A stretch of 64,000 nucleotides of DNA from Prochlorococcus sp. AG-347-L02. GTDB lineage: Bacteria > Cyanobacteriota > Cyanobacteriia > PCC-6307 > Cyanobiaceae. Shown here in pieces: positions 53,700 through 62,161 of the stretch. Location of the stretch: assembly GCA_003281255.1 (NCBI GenBank), contig QCCL01000004.1, forward strand, positions 35,649 to 99,648, written 5' to 3'. The notes beneath the pieces were generated by a model that did not search any database, was not told the DNA's origin, and saw only the letters and a list, made by a program, of their open reading frames with translations. How positions within the stretch are numbered: position 1 is the first letter of the stretch; each line of letters begins with the position of its first letter. The position numbers and the translations under genes were made by a program.

Positions 53700-54797
53700 T
53701 TAAAAGTTTTGGGATTCAATAAACAATCTTTTTTTTGCTTCTTTAAGATCATTATCAATCATTTCCTCTACTAAAGATTCGAGTGATATTTTTGGCTCCC
53801 AGCCTAAATCTTTTTTTGCCTTTGAGGGATCTCCCAAAAGTGTATTAACTTCTGATGCCCTAAAATATGAAGGGTCAATTCGAACCACAGGCTTATCTGT
53901 ATCTTTACGATATCCAATCTCATTTAAACCATCACCTTCCCAATAAATTGCCTCACCATTTCCATTATCCCAACCAAGTTTTTTAGCTGATAATTCAACA
54001 AAATCGCGTACAGATACTTGTCTTCCTGTTGCAATCACGTAATCTGATGGTTTGTCTTGTTGCAACATTAACCATTGCATTTCTACATAATCTTTTGCAT
54101 GCCCCCAATCTCTCAAAGCATTAAGATTTCCTAAATATAAGCAATCGTCTAATCCTAATTCAATACGAGATAATCCTCTAGTGATTTTTCTAGTTACAAA
54201 AGTTTCCCCACGCCTTGGACTTTCATGATTAAATAAAATCCCATTACAAGCGAACATGTCATAAGCATCTCTATAGTTAACAATAATCCAATATGCATAC
54301 AACTTAGCTACTCCATAAGGACTTCTTGGATAAAAAGGGGTTGATTCTTTTTGGGGAATTTCTTGTACCAAACCATAAAGTTCACTTGTACTAGCTTGAT
54401 AGATTTTTGTTTTATTTACCAATTCAAGAAGTCGAACAGCCTCAAGAATTCTAAGAGTTCCAAGAGCATCACAATTAGCAGTGTATTCTGGAGATTCAAA
54501 ACTCACTGCTACATGGCTTTGAGCGCCTAAATTATAAATTTCATCAGGATTAATATCTGCAATAAGACCTATTAGATTAGAACTATCTGTTAAATCACCG
54601 TAATGAAGATAAAAATTCTTATTTTGTTCATGTGGGTCTTGGTATAGATGATCAATTCTAGAGGTATTAAAGCTACTTGCACGTCTCTTTAATCCATGGA
54701 CTTCATAACCTTTTTTAAGTAGAAACTCTGCTAAGTAAGAACCATCTTGACCAGTAATTCCAGTAATGAAAGCTACTTTAGTTTTATCAAATGTCAT
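53700..54797 (-). CDS. gmd: GDP-mannose 4,6-dehydratase
   Basis: A 365-residue SDR converting GDP-mannose to GDP-4-keto-6-deoxymannose. [20 protein letters not shown] and [20 protein letters not shown] are typical; [20 protein letters not shown] has the active-site Thr and Glu, and [18 protein letters not shown] the Tyr-x-x-x-Lys; [20 protein letters not shown] is the Gmd-specific loop. It is the first gene of the minus-strand capsule block and its promoter must lie in the 144-base spacer shared with apt. With fcl and manC it supplies GDP-L-fucose. Confidence 0.96.
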   Translation of the reverse strand: MTFDKTKVAFITGITGQDGSYLAEFLLKKGYEVHGLKRRASSFNTSRIDHLYQDPHEQNKNFYLHYGDLTDSSNLIGLIADINPDEIYNLGAQSHVAVSFESPEYTANCDALGTLRILEAVRLLELVNKTKIYQASTSELYGLVQEIPQKESTPFYPRSPYGVAKLYAYWIIVNYRDAYDMFACNGILFNHESPRRGETFVTRKITRGLSRIELGLDDCLYLGNLNALRDWGHAKDYVEMQWLMLQQDKPSDYVIATGRQVSVRDFVELSAKKLGWDNGNGEAIYWEGDGLNEIGYRKDTDKPVVRIDPSYFRASEVNTLLGDPSKAKKDLGWEPKISLESLVEEMIDNDLKEAKKRLFIESQNF

Positions 54798-54941
54798 TAT
54801 TTTTTTAATACTTTTTTCTTCCTAATGGTATTTTAGTTTATTAAACAACATAATTTTATATTAGGTAAGAACTTTTCCAGAAAAATTGTTATATTTGACA
54901 TTAATTAGTGTTTAATAAATAGAGCACGTAATAAACTAAAC

Positions 54942-55460
54942 ATGATTAAAAAAGAGTTTGAAAAATATATTAGTAATTATCAAGACTTTCCTAAAAAAGG
55001 AATACTTTTTAGGGATATTCTTCCTATTTTAGCTAACCCAAGGATATTTGATAATTTAATAAATGAAATGACTAAAGATAAATTTCTAAATGAATGTGAT
55101 GCAATAATAGCGATTGATGCTCGTGGGTTTATTTTTGGAACTGCCATTGCTATTAAATTAGCTAAACCATTAATTCTTGCGAGAAAACCAGGAAAACTAC
55201 CTGGCGAATTAATTTCCAAAGAGTATCAATTAGAATACGGAAATAATGGTCTTTCATTACAAAGAGAGGCTTTGAAAGGATTTAACAAATTTTCAATAGT
55301 TGATGATTTATTAGCAACAGGAGGAACTGTTAATTGTGTAAGTCAAATTCTTATGGAGCAGCAAAAAAAAATATTAGGATTATCCGTGGTTGTTGAATTA
55401 TTAGATCTTAACGGTTCAAAAAATTTTAAATTTCCTGTAAGCTCTCAAATAAAGTTTTAA
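54942..55460 (+). CDS. apt: Adenine phosphoribosyltransferase
   Basis: A 172-residue type I PRTase that salvages adenine with [24 protein letters not shown] is the hallmark N terminus; [18 protein letters not shown] and ARKPGKLPG follow; the PRPP site is [13 protein letters not shown]. Length is normal. It is divergent from gmd and converges on the MTA/SAH nucleosidase gene with an eleven-base gap. The pair would recycle adenine released from methylthioadenosine. Confidence 0.96.
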   Translation: MIKKEFEKYISNYQDFPKKGILFRDILPILANPRIFDNLINEMTKDKFLNECDAIIAIDARGFIFGTAIAIKLAKPLILARKPGKLPGELISKEYQLEYGNNGLSLQREALKGFNKFSIVDDLLATGGTVNCVSQILMEQQKKILGLSVVVELLDLNGSKNFKFPVSSQIKF

Positions 55461-55471
55461 CTCCAACTTAT

Positions 55472-56227
55472 TTATAAATTTTTGAGTAAACATTCTATAA
55501 GCAACCATGATCTTAATTTGTATTTTTTCAAAAATATATCAAAAGAAGTCGCAGCTTCTTCATCTGCACTATCTGAGATAGTTCTTAAAATAACAAAAGG
55601 AACTTTCTCCTGATATGCAACTTGAGCGACTGCAGCTCCTTCCATTTCTATAGCCAAAAGATTCGGTATTTGAAGCTTTATTTCTTCTAAATATTCTCGA
55701 TCACTAATAAATTTATCTCCTGTGGCAATTTTTCCGATATTAATTGTACCGAAATCTCTTAAATTTAAATCTTTCTTTTTAGAGTTTTCTAACGAAGATT
55801 GAGTCCATTTTAATAATTTATCATCTATGGAAATGTGATCTTTAGAAATCGCAGGAATTACGAACTTTTCAAAAAAAGGCCTTGCATCAATATCATACTG
55901 AATCAACTTTGAAGCTATAACAATGTCCCATTGCCTTAAAGTATTAGAAACTGCTCCAGCAACGCCTGTAAAAATTAAAAAATCTACTTTTTCTCCCAAA
56001 TATATTGATGAAATAATTCTAGTCGCAGCTCTAGCAGAACTAACTTTTCCCCATCCACTCCAAGCCACAGATATTAAAATTTTATTTTTTCTTTCAACAT
56101 CATTCCAAGTACCTTGAATAACTTTTAAATCTCCATAAAAAATTTCTTTTTTATCATGAATTTGATTTGTTATTTCCCCAATTTCCTCTGGCATTGCGCC
56201 TAAAATAGCTACATGTTTGAAGTTCAT
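55472..56227 (-). CDS. mtnN: 5'-methylthioadenosine/S-adenosylhomocysteine nucleosidase
   Basis: A 251-residue nucleoside phosphorylase-fold enzyme splitting MTA and SAH and releasing adenine. AILGAMPEEIGEITNQI has the catalytic Glu; AWSGWGKVSSARAATRII, FTGVAGAVSNTLRQWDIVIA and LAIEMEGAAVAQVA (ribose-binding Met-Glu) follow; RTISDSADEEA contains the catalytic Asp. It converges on apt, whose enzyme uses the adenine released here. It ends the housekeeping pair inside the surface-polysaccharide region. Confidence 0.94.
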   Translation of the reverse strand: MNFKHVAILGAMPEEIGEITNQIHDKKEIFYGDLKVIQGTWNDVERKNKILISVAWSGWGKVSSARAATRIISSIYLGEKVDFLIFTGVAGAVSNTLRQWDIVIASKLIQYDIDARPFFEKFVIPAISKDHISIDDKLLKWTQSSLENSKKKDLNLRDFGTINIGKIATGDKFISDREYLEEIKLQIPNLLAIEMEGAAVAQVAYQEKVPFVILRTISDSADEEAATSFDIFLKKYKLRSWLLIECLLKNL

Positions 56228-56369
56228 AAAATTTTTTTTTCCATTATAAAGTTAATATTTATTAGATTTAGAAATTATTATAAATTTCTATTTTACTCTA
56301 AAAAACTTGCAATTTCTAATAAACTTTTAAAGTTTTTTGCAACAAAATTTTGATTAATTACCTAAAAAT

Positions 56370-56740
56370 TTACTTATTAATAAAAATCTTTTTATAAACA
56401 CTAGCATTTTTTGCAACTATTATATGAGTAATTTTATCTCCCACCATTTTGAAATCAGATAATTCATTTTGATGAACTTGGGCAGCTCTCAATATCATTC
56501 CTAAATAAAGTTTTCTGCAAAAACAAACTCTATCTTCAATCTTGTTATGACCATAAGAAAAATGATAAATTTCCACAAAATCTATTCCATGTCTTAACAA
56601 ATATTTTTTATATATTTCAGTTAATTTATAGTAATTTTTATTAGAAAAAAACCCTCTATAATCCCATACAACACACTTAAATAATAGTGTTATGCAAACT
56701 AATACCATTAATGAAATTAGCCACTAAAAAGAGCTTTAAT
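56370..56740 (-). pseudogene. Relic of a GmhB-like heptose-bisphosphate phosphatase (HAD family)
   Basis: A 112-codon open frame (56370-56708) matches the second half of D,D-heptose-1,7-bisphosphate phosphatases. VVWDYRGF stands where GmhB has VVTNQSGIARG; YYKLTEIYKKYLLRHGIDF, then CFCRKLYLGMILRAAQ (for C-x-CRKPKPGM) and FKMVGDKITHIIVAKNASV (for MVGDKxxDI) follow. Upstream, in shifted frames, IKALF (56726-56740) and FINGISL (about 56696-56716) recall the family N terminus KALFLDRDGVIN and FIDGI. The catalytic DxD segment is deleted, the Pro of the RKP motif is lost, and frames are broken. This is a dead gene, though the remaining frame may still be translated. Confidence 0.72.
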
Positions 56741-56891
56741 TATTAATGGTTATTTTCAAAATAAATAATCTGATATTGCGTCCATAGATCATTAATCGTA
56801 AAATTTAATTGTAGGTGTAAATTTAAGAGTTAAAATTTATATTATTTAAACTAATTTATTTAAAATAAATAACATCAAAAACATTGAATTA

Positions 56892-57782
56892 ATGCAAATA
56901 TTAATTGCGGGAACAGTTCGGAATTGTGAAAAAACTCTTAGCGATTCTATAAAATATTTAGATGATGCTTTCAAATTTGTTTCTAAAATTGAATATTTAA
57001 TAATAGAGTCAGATAGTCAAGATAATACAATTGAATATTTAAATTTGATTAAAAATAGCAAAAAAAATTTTAATTTTAAAAGTTTTGGAAAACTTAGAAA
57101 TATTATTCCAGAAAGAACAAAAAGAATTGCATTTTGCAGAAATGAATATTTAAAGTATTTAAGATCTGAAAAATATTCTGAGATGCAATATCTTGTTGTA
57201 GCAGATTTTGATGGGGTCATAAACGAAATTAATGAATCTAAAGTTAAAAGTTCATTTAAAAAATTAGACTGGGATGTTTGTACTGCTAATTGTTCTGATT
57301 ATTACTACGACATTTATGCACTACGTCATCCCTATTGGTCTCCAAATGACTGCATGATCGCCGCCAAAGAGAATGAAAAACTTGGTCTTAGGAAGTCTCA
57401 ATCAATTTTTTATTCTGTATACTCCAGAATGATTAACCTAAATAAATATCCATCATTTATTGAAGTAGATTCTGCTTTTGGAGGACTTGCAATTTATAAG
57501 ATATCCTCAATACCCAAAAATGCAAAATATATTGGCGTGGATAAAAACAATAATCAAACTTGTGAACATGTACTATTTCATGAATTTATAAAAAATTCAG
57601 GTGGAAAAATATTTATTAATCCACAGATGATTATTGGTAAAGCACCTCATGAACATGTTAGATATAAAAAACATTTTGGAAGAATTATTTTCTTTTTTAA
57701 AACTGAAATAATTTATCTTCTAGAAAAAAATCAATTGATTAAATTAATACTTCGGAATATCAGAAAAATAATAAAAAAATAA
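56892..57782 (+). CDS. Glycosyltransferase-like protein (GT-A fold)
   Basis: A 296-residue protein. The N terminus ILIAGTVRNCEKTLSDSIKY and the strand FVSKIEYLIIESDSQDNTIE are the nucleotide-binding start of a GT2-type fold, with ESDSQDNT as the usual S-x-D-x-T turn. VVADFDGVINEI gives the DxD-like metal site. FIEVDSAFGGLAIYKISS and HVLFHEFIKNSGGKIFINP are later GT-like blocks with a His for catalysis. I do not know a named family member. It is separated from other genes by long spacers and is divergent from the gmhB relic. Confidence 0.72.
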   Translation: MQILIAGTVRNCEKTLSDSIKYLDDAFKFVSKIEYLIIESDSQDNTIEYLNLIKNSKKNFNFKSFGKLRNIIPERTKRIAFCRNEYLKYLRSEKYSEMQYLVVADFDGVINEINESKVKSSFKKLDWDVCTANCSDYYYDIYALRHPYWSPNDCMIAAKENEKLGLRKSQSIFYSVYSRMINLNKYPSFIEVDSAFGGLAIYKISSIPKNAKYIGVDKNNNQTCEHVLFHEFIKNSGGKIFINPQMIIGKAPHEHVRYKKHFGRIIFFFKTEIIYLLEKNQLIKLILRNIRKIIKK

Positions 57783-57818
57783 TTAGAAGAATTAGGAAAA
57801 AGTATATTTTAAGGAAAG

Positions 57819-59348
57819 TTAATAACCTTTTTTCAAGAAATTTTGAAATATAAATTTTTTTATCAAAAATAATATACGATAATATTTGCTGAAAAATAAA
57901 AAAATAAATTTTTTAAATTTTATATATAAGGAGAATTTTAATGAATTAAATTTTATAGTTTTCCTTGAGAAAGTATACATTGCAGAAAAAAAATCGAGGG
58001 CATTATTTTGCATTTTTAACAGATGTTCTTCATCAACTCCTTGACTTAAAAATTTTTTTAAATCATTAATTGACTTTGGTTTAAATGTACAATTGAAATG
58101 ATCAAACCAAGTTGGGCCTAAACTGATAGATGGAATTTTCAATAGAGATGCCTCAGCTGAAACCATTGATCCAAAAGATATGCAAAATTCAGATTCAGAG
58201 ATTAGTAGATAACTATCTAACTTATCTTCAGCAGAAACATAAAAAATATCATTTTTAAAGCAAAATTCTTTTATTTTTTTTTGATAAACCACATCTCTAT
58301 TTTTTAAATGTGGATGGACCCTAAGGACTAATTTATATTTTTTTGGAAAAATTTGATGTTTTATTAATTTTTCTAAGCAGGAATAAATCGTAACTTCCCC
58401 AAGAGGTCTATTTTCTTTGAGGGATGCCCTTTCATGCTCTGATGAAGTAAATAATGAAATAATTGGTTGCGAATTTTTTTTAAGTTTTCGAATTAAATTA
58501 TTACTTGATAGAGAAACTGATTTATTTAACCTACTAATATGAAAATTAATTAGACTACCAGTATTACCTCCCGATAATCTTCTTCCTATATAAACATATC
58601 CTAGATCTCTTCTAAGTTTGTTGGCATAAAAATGTGATCTAATATCTTCGCTTATGGAAGTTATATAATGGATAGGTTTATTAAATAAAATATAAGCTTC
58701 TTTGTCTGTTATTGTGCTTTCATAAAAGGCTACTTTTTTGATTCTGTTATTAAGAGCACAATGATATGCAGCAGCATACCTTGGCATTCTTCCGTTGTAG
58801 ATAATTAATCCATCAATATCATGCTTCTCTATTATTTTTTGAGTATAAAAGTAATATCTAAAATAGTCTTTTAAATTTAAAATAAATAATTTTTTTGGAA
58901 TATTCTCAGGAATAGTTTCATATAAATGCGTATTCATAAAAGATTTCATAGTGCTATGAATCCTCTCAGTATAAAAATCATCAATATATATTTCCAAATC
59001 ATCCATATTAGAAATTATTGATCCTAATTTTCTATCAAATAATTTTATACGTTCAATAATTTCAAACTCTAAATCATTTATTTTTAAACTAGAAGTATAA
59101 ATAAAATTCTGATTTTTTGTTGGTAATAAATGTGATAAAAATTTTGAAACAAATGAAATCGATTTAAGTGTTCTAGGGTTCTTATAAAGATCGGGCTTAA
59201 TGAGTTTCTGCTGGGGGCAATAATAATGCTCTTTATCACAAATCAATGTATAAGATTTTGTTCCTTCACTATTTATTGAGGCTGCTATGGATTCATTTGT
59301 TTTTTCAAAATCCAATATCAGAGGTGCTGAAACTATAAGTTCACTCAT
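57819..59348 (-). CDS. Capsule polysaccharide synthesis-like GT-B protein
   Basis: A 509-residue soluble protein. The C-terminal half has KYKLVLRVHPHLKNRDVVYQ, SAEDKLDSYLLISESEFCIS, FGSMVSAEASLLKIPSISLG and a following TW-F-x-H block: the arrangement of polysialyl/capsule transferases and of KpsC/CapsuleSynth-type GT-B proteins, where the His and the Ser/Glu/Ala stretch bind the donor. The middle has YIYIGRRLSGGN-like and SLFTSSEHERASL blocks. The N-terminal third matches nothing I know. The C-terminal 45 residues are basic and aromatic (KFKKFIFLFFSKYYRILF), perhaps a membrane anchor. Confidence 0.72.
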   Translation of the reverse strand: MSELIVSAPLILDFEKTNESIAASINSEGTKSYTLICDKEHYYCPQQKLIKPDLYKNPRTLKSISFVSKFLSHLLPTKNQNFIYTSSLKINDLEFEIIERIKLFDRKLGSIISNMDDLEIYIDDFYTERIHSTMKSFMNTHLYETIPENIPKKLFILNLKDYFRYYFYTQKIIEKHDIDGLIIYNGRMPRYAAAYHCALNNRIKKVAFYESTITDKEAYILFNKPIHYITSISEDIRSHFYANKLRRDLGYVYIGRRLSGGNTGSLINFHISRLNKSVSLSSNNLIRKLKKNSQPIISLFTSSEHERASLKENRPLGEVTIYSCLEKLIKHQIFPKKYKLVLRVHPHLKNRDVVYQKKIKEFCFKNDIFYVSAEDKLDSYLLISESEFCISFGSMVSAEASLLKIPSISLGPTWFDHFNCTFKPKSINDLKKFLSQGVDEEHLLKMQNNALDFFSAMYTFSRKTIKFNSLKFSLYIKFKKFIFLFFSKYYRILFLIKKFIFQNFLKKGY

Positions 59349-59949
59349 ATATAAAGAAATATTTTAAAGTAGACAAGCGGACAAAAACCGCTGACACTCT
59401 GCATGCCATTAAGGGTTAAAAACAGTTAAGCTCCATTACTTTAACACGCGTCAGAGATTATAACTAAATATAAATTGTGAAAAAAGTACGAGTTCTTGAC
59501 AGGGTAAAAGAATCATACCAACTACTAAGATATATCCCATTCTATTACTTCAAATAGTCATTGATCGAGGAATATGTCTGCACCTATATATTAACCTTAT
59601 GTATTAGAAATACTCCTACATATTATATTAATTAATGATATAAATACAAGTAAATTTATTGTACAAAGTATAGATAAATATATTATCTAATCTATCGCAA
59701 GTTAAGTTATATCTCAATAAGAACAACTAATATCTCTGCTTGAACCAAAGATTTCTCAAGCCTATAGAATCAATAAGCTTTAGAAGCAGAACAACGCGAA
59801 ATTAAAATAGATCCAATAACTATATTACATTTTTAATTACAAAAACATAATTCATAAATCTAAAAATAAAAGCAAAATAGAAAGTAATTAAATAGTAAAT
59901 AAATTATTATTTTCTTATAGTTTTAGAATTCCACACTAAAGAAATTACA
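59349..59949. other. 601-base spacer without a recognised gene
   Basis: No gene is recognised. Two inverted repeats lie at 59735-59790: GCTTGA (59738-59743) with TCAAGC (59756-59761), and TCTGCTT (59735-59741) with AAGCAGA (59784-59790), which could be alternative folds of one RNA. The left end (59370-59480) is richer in GC than the rest. Short coding-like stretches such as VKKVRVLDRVKESYQLLRYI (about 59475-59535, plus strand) suggest decayed genes, but none can be named. Confidence 0.45.
59735..59790 (+). other. Overlapping inverted repeats, possible small RNA structure
   Basis: GCTTGA pairs with TCAAGC across a twelve-base loop, and TCTGCTT pairs with AAGCAGA across a longer one, with shared left arms so only one can form at a time. 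There is no T run after either stem. Too little to call an RNA gene. Confidence 0.25.
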
Positions 59950-60747
59950 TTACTTCCTTTTAATTTTAAGTCTGTGATTGTTTTGCCAATATTCATATAA
60001 AGCCAAGTCATACTTATTATATTTTCTAATCAATTGAGAATAATTTTCTTTTATAGTTAAATATTTTACTTTTCTTTTATGAGGAACATTATTTATAGTT
60101 ATATTCAAAAGATTAAAGAAACTCTTGATATCTTCATCATAATTTTCAAAATCAATAGTAAATAAGAAATTATCAAGATTAATTTTTGATTTTTTAAGAG
60201 TCATATCATTTGGTTCTTTGTTTATGTCTCCAGAAAAATACCTGCACACCATATTTCTCGCTTCCCAACAATTTTCTAAGAATATTTCTAAACCTTGTTG
60301 AGAAAAATTATTATATGGTTGATTTTTAGATCCTTTAACCATTTGATAATAAGACCATACCCTCTGAACTGGATCTCTCATAACAGCAAAATATTTGTAT
60401 TTCTTAGGTAAACAATTTAAAGAAATTGGTCTATGAATATCTTTACATGTCGCAAAAATACTACCTTCATTATTTTTTTGCATTAAGTCTAGTGTTGATG
60501 TTCCTGCAGTTTTAGGTACATGCACAAAAGATATTTGATTTGGTTTAAAAACATATTTATTATTATGCATTCCTAATGTAAGATTTATAAATTTAAATCT
60601 CAGATTTCTATTAATTATTCGATCTATGATTCCTAAGGAATGAAAAACTAATCTTTTTGAAAATTTTATCAGTCCTTTAATAAGCATATATTTATTTGTA
60701 ATAGATTTATTATACCAATAGCGTTTTCCTAAAATTTTAATCCTCAA
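59950..60747 (-). CDS. Sulfotransferase family protein
   Basis: A 265-residue PAPS-dependent sulfotransferase-like protein. The 5'-phosphosulfate loop is FVHVPKTAGTSTLDLMQKN (about residues 83-101) and the 3'-phosphate site is VMRDPVQRVWSYYQMV (Arg, Ser). The CWEARNMVCRYFSG block and the long C-terminal helix resemble the Sulfotransfer_2 group that acts on carbohydrates. The N-terminal 60 residues are basic with no clear membrane helix. It would sulfate a surface polysaccharide; the PAP produced could be removed by CysQ encoded at 20296. Confidence 0.88.
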   Translation of the reverse strand: MRIKILGKRYWYNKSITNKYMLIKGLIKFSKRLVFHSLGIIDRIINRNLRFKFINLTLGMHNNKYVFKPNQISFVHVPKTAGTSTLDLMQKNNEGSIFATCKDIHRPISLNCLPKKYKYFAVMRDPVQRVWSYYQMVKGSKNQPYNNFSQQGLEIFLENCWEARNMVCRYFSGDINKEPNDMTLKKSKINLDNFLFTIDFENYDEDIKSFFNLLNITINNVPHKRKVKYLTIKENYSQLIRKYNKYDLALYEYWQNNHRLKIKRK

Positions 60748-61155
60748 CTTTAATCCAAAATTTAGTCTTTTTAATATTTCAAATCCCTCTATAGACTTTT
60801 AAAAGTTTACCTAAAAAAATTACGTTATCTTATTCGAATTTATTAGGTTTATAAGATAAAACTTGGTGCTTTCTTTTTTACTTGTTCGAACAGATCTCTA
60901 ACTCCAAGAACACCAAATCGTAAAAAGTTCAGCAAATTAAGAACCTGAAATTATAAAGAAAAGAAATTCTGATTCTCACGAAAAAACTTTTGAGAGAAGT
61001 GCTTTTATTATGTCAATAAAAAATCAGGAGAGTCTCATTGCCGCAAAAAAGTTTTTTGATTATTGCTAAATGTAACTTACTGAAATTGTTATCAGTTTTT
61101 GATAGATTATTATGAAAAAGTATTCATCGAAAACTAGAATTTACCATAAAGAATT
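60748..61155. other. 408-base spacer with two coding-like fragments
   Basis: No intact gene. On the minus strand, 60849-60956 reads in one open stretch with a protein-like end, RFGVLGVRDLFEQVKKKAPS then FIL and stop, but no plausible start. On the plus strand a frame ending at about 61070 reads SHEKTFERSAFIMSIKNQES then LIAAKKFFDYC and stop. Both have ordinary codon use and could be 3' ends of lost genes or tiny proteins. I cannot name either. Confidence 0.4.
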
Positions 61156-62067
61156 ATGATTGGATCCTTAAGAAAAGTAAGTAATAATTTATATAAAAAA
61201 TCTAAAATTTATAAATCCTTAAGATGGATAATTTCATTGCGTTTTTTTCATTTTACTTTTAGATTTCTGATTGCTTCCTTTTTCTTAGATAAATTAGATT
61301 CTCATAATCCTTATAAAGGTATTATTTCAAAAAATTTAGGTTTTTATATTTCTTCAGTAAGTAAAGATTGCGTAAAGACTTTGAAAAGAAATTATTACGA
61401 AAACTATGAATCTCAATGCAAAGTAAATATTGATAAAACTAATATTAGTGCATTTGATGAAATATTTGGGATCATAAAGAAACCGATTATTGATTATCTC
61501 GGAGCAGGAGTCAAACTTGATGGGATATATTATTTTGTTTCTAAAAAAAAAAGCAAGAAAGATATATATGATAATGTCTCAGTAAATTGGCATACTGATA
61601 ATGTCGGTGCGCGATTAAAGGTATTTGTTTGTTTTGAAGGAGATGGCACAAAACCAACTTTATTTATAAAGCCAAGAAATATTACAAAATCATTAAAAGA
61701 TAAAATTAAGATTTATTTTTTAGAGGTTATAAGATGGTTTGGGATTGATAATAATACTCCAATTAATTCTCAGATAGAACTTAGGCACAAGGAAAGCTCA
61801 TTAATAATATTAGACACTCAATTTCTTCATAGAGGTGCATTGAAAAAAAGTATTTCTCAAAGATCAATGATTGCACTAGAGTTTTCAAATCCAGAGAAAC
61901 ATCGATTTTTTGAAAAGGGAATATCTAAAGGTCCTATTGGAACAGTAGCTTCTAATGAATTTTATTTTTCAAATGAATTGTTAGATTGCAAAAATATTTA
62001 TCAATTCTTTGATCAAAAGAGAATCTCTAAACTTGGAAAGATTTCTAAATATGAAAAAAAATTTTAA
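61156..62067 (+). CDS. PhyH-like 2-oxoglutarate/Fe(II) oxygenase-like protein
   Basis: A 303-residue protein. WHTDNVGARLKVFVCF carries His146 and Asp148, FLHRGAL carries His225, and QRSMIALEFS has Arg236: the 2-His-1-Asp iron site and the 2-oxoglutarate Arg in the order of the phytanoyl-CoA dioxygenase (PhyH) fold. LKVFVCFEGDGTKPTLFI and SSLIILDTQFLHRG are its strands. The first 50 residues are basic and aromatic. An iron-dependent hydroxylase of a sugar or lipid is the best inference; no close named relative is known to me. It lies at the right end of the island, 95 bases before sdhA. Confidence 0.65.
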   Translation: MIGSLRKVSNNLYKKSKIYKSLRWIISLRFFHFTFRFLIASFFLDKLDSHNPYKGIISKNLGFYISSVSKDCVKTLKRNYYENYESQCKVNIDKTNISAFDEIFGIIKKPIIDYLGAGVKLDGIYYFVSKKKSKKDIYDNVSVNWHTDNVGARLKVFVCFEGDGTKPTLFIKPRNITKSLKDKIKIYFLEVIRWFGIDNNTPINSQIELRHKESSLIILDTQFLHRGALKKSISQRSMIALEFSNPEKHRFFEKGISKGPIGTVASNEFYFSNELLDCKNIYQFFDQKRISKLGKISKYEKKF

Positions 62068-62161
62068 TTTTTAAGTTATTTTATTAAAATTTAAATTATT
62101 ACTATAAGCATAAGTTTTTAACAAAGATTTCTAATAACCTATTAGTTGTAAATAGTATTTT

